The notes below the pieces were generated by a model. That model saw nothing but the letters and a program-made list of their open reading frames with translations, had not been told where the DNA came from and ran no database searches. Shown here piece after piece: positions 22,039 through 22,587 of a DNA stretch of 22,587 nt. This DNA is from JACVCK01 sp041940385 (GTDB lineage: Bacteria; Planctomycetota; Phycisphaerae; Phycisphaerales; UBA1924), in the NCBI GenBank assembly GCA_041940385.1, contig JBGTSD010000044.1:1-22587 (forward strand), read 5' to 3'. The translations under genes were made by a program, and so were the position numbers. Position 1 is the first letter of the stretch, and every line of letters begins with the position of its first letter.

Positions 22039-22572
22039 ATGAGTGCGGAGATCGACCCCGAGGTCGCGCCGAGCGGCGATGGATGCCTCGAATGCGACGC
22101 CGCCGGCGACTGGTGGTTCCACCTCCGCCGCTGCACGCAGTGCGGGCACATCGGATGCTGCGACGACTCGCTGTCGCGTCATGCGACGGCCCATGCCGAA
22201 CGCACCGGGCATCCGATCATCCAGAGCTTCGAAGCCACCCCGCCGGCCAGAGCGTGCCCGGGCCGAGCGAGCGCGTGCCCGCCAGCGCGACGTCCCGGTC
22301 TACGAGTACCTGCCGCAGACCGGCTTCGACAACCAGGCCGCGATCGTCTCCCCCGGACAGGAGAAGCCGAAGTCGGACGTCACGATCGAGAGGGTGCGCA
22401 GCGAGCTGTTCGTCATCGCGCACCTCACCAAGCCGGTCGACAAGTACCTCCTCGAGGACCACGACCAGCTCGCCTCTTTCGTGTCCGGCCAGATGCTCTA
22501 CGGCCTCGCGCGCAAGCTCGAGGGCTACGTCCTCAACGGCGACGACACCGACCAGGAGGGCCAGGCCGGTAA
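22039..22572 (+). CDS. UBP-type zinc-finger protein, native sequence ends after the finger
   Basis: The ATG at 22039 has an excellent ribosome site (GGAGG 7 nt upstream). Residues about 14-65 are a ZnF-UBP domain: GCLECDAAGDWWFHLRRC, then CGHIGCCDDSLSRHATAH and TGHPIIQSFE, carrying the usual Cys/His zinc ligands. Stand-alone bacterial UBP fingers of about 80-100 residues are common and of unclear role (in eukaryotes the domain binds the free C-terminal GlyGly of ubiquitin). In relatives SFE is followed by PGExWxW; here it turns at about 22232 into Arg/Pro/Ala-rich sequence typical of a wrong frame, open by chance to 22572. From about 22289 another frame codes for a phage capsid. So only 22039-22232 is credible coding sequence of this gene. 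Confidence 0.75.
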   Translation: MSAEIDPEVAPSGDGCLECDAAGDWWFHLRRCTQCGHIGCCDDSLSRHATAHAERTGHPIIQSFEATPPARACPGRASACPPARRPGLRVPAADRLRQPGRDRLPRTGEAEVGRHDREGAQRAVRHRAPHQAGRQVPPRGPRPARLFRVRPDALRPRAQARGLRPQRRRHRPGGPGR

Positions 22573-22587
22573 GGGCATCGTCGGCTT
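22289..22587 (+). pseudogene. HK97-like phage major capsid protein fragment (partial, both ends missing)
   Basis: In the frame one base ahead of the zinc-finger frame, about 99 residues resemble an HK97-fold major capsid protein (PF05065 type): VPVYEYLPQTGFDNQAA, a KPKSDVTIERV segment, the FVIAHLTKPVDKYLLED core motif (iA-x-vs-x-LLeD in the family) and GLARKLEGYVLNGDD near the E-loop/P-domain boundary. From memory the style is that of capsids of actinobacterial phages. The N-terminal delta and E-loop parts are missing; the frame is open upstream to an ATG at 22193, but without capsid-like sequence, and the gene runs off the window. No other phage gene is visible, so a prophage cannot be claimed from this window. 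Confidence 0.75.

Noticed and set aside
1..22587. CRISPR arrays, tRNA or rRNA genes, insertion sequences, att sites, toxin-antitoxin or defence genes
   Set aside because: No regularly spaced repeats, no recognisable tRNA/rRNA, transposase, integrase or defence-gene motifs were seen on either strand.

Overview
The window is very GC-rich and most likely comes from a planctomycete, probably Phycisphaerae/Phycisphaerales-like. Three things point there. There is a type IV prepilin-like protein with a C-terminal H-X9-DG motif. Two secreted proteins end in paired dockerin-like repeats of the form GD-NGDG-VDFADLN. The housekeeping genes (serS, dxs) carry unusual active-site variants. The taxonomic call rests on motif recognition only.

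Layout. (1) 1-2854, minus strand: an operon of prepilin-like protein, membrane sensor histidine kinase and NtrC-type response regulator (cut by the window edge), with a good sigma70-like promoter at 2931-2958. (2) 3090-17169: six consecutive genes for exported peptidase-family proteins. These are an S46 dipeptidyl-peptidase, an S9 DPP-IV-like lipoprotein, an M28 glutamate-carboxypeptidase-II-like enzyme, an S41-like protein that seems to lack its catalytic serine, an intact S8 subtilase, and, divergent from it, a second subtilase-fold protein in which I cannot find any catalytic residue. Together they look like an extracellular/periplasmic peptide-degradation locus: the subtilase would cut proteins, the DPP7- and DPP4-type enzymes would release dipeptides, and the M28 enzyme would trim the rest. 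(3) 17240-21965, minus strand: housekeeping genes dxs, nadK and serS. Between nadK and serS is a roughly 280-nt unit with its own promoter, eight tandem stem-loops with stable loops, repeated single-stranded linkers and a strong intrinsic terminator. I read this as an unidentified structured non-coding RNA. (4) 22039-22587, plus strand: a UBP-type zinc-finger gene that breaks off after its finger and is followed, in another frame, by part of an HK97-like phage major capsid protein. This is either an assembly chimera or a recombination scar.

The items most worth following up are the modular RNA at 18687-18968, the dead subtilase facing a live one across a 355-bp divergent region, the serine-less S41 protein, and the zinc-finger/capsid junction. 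All residue alignments were done by eye; no database search was possible.
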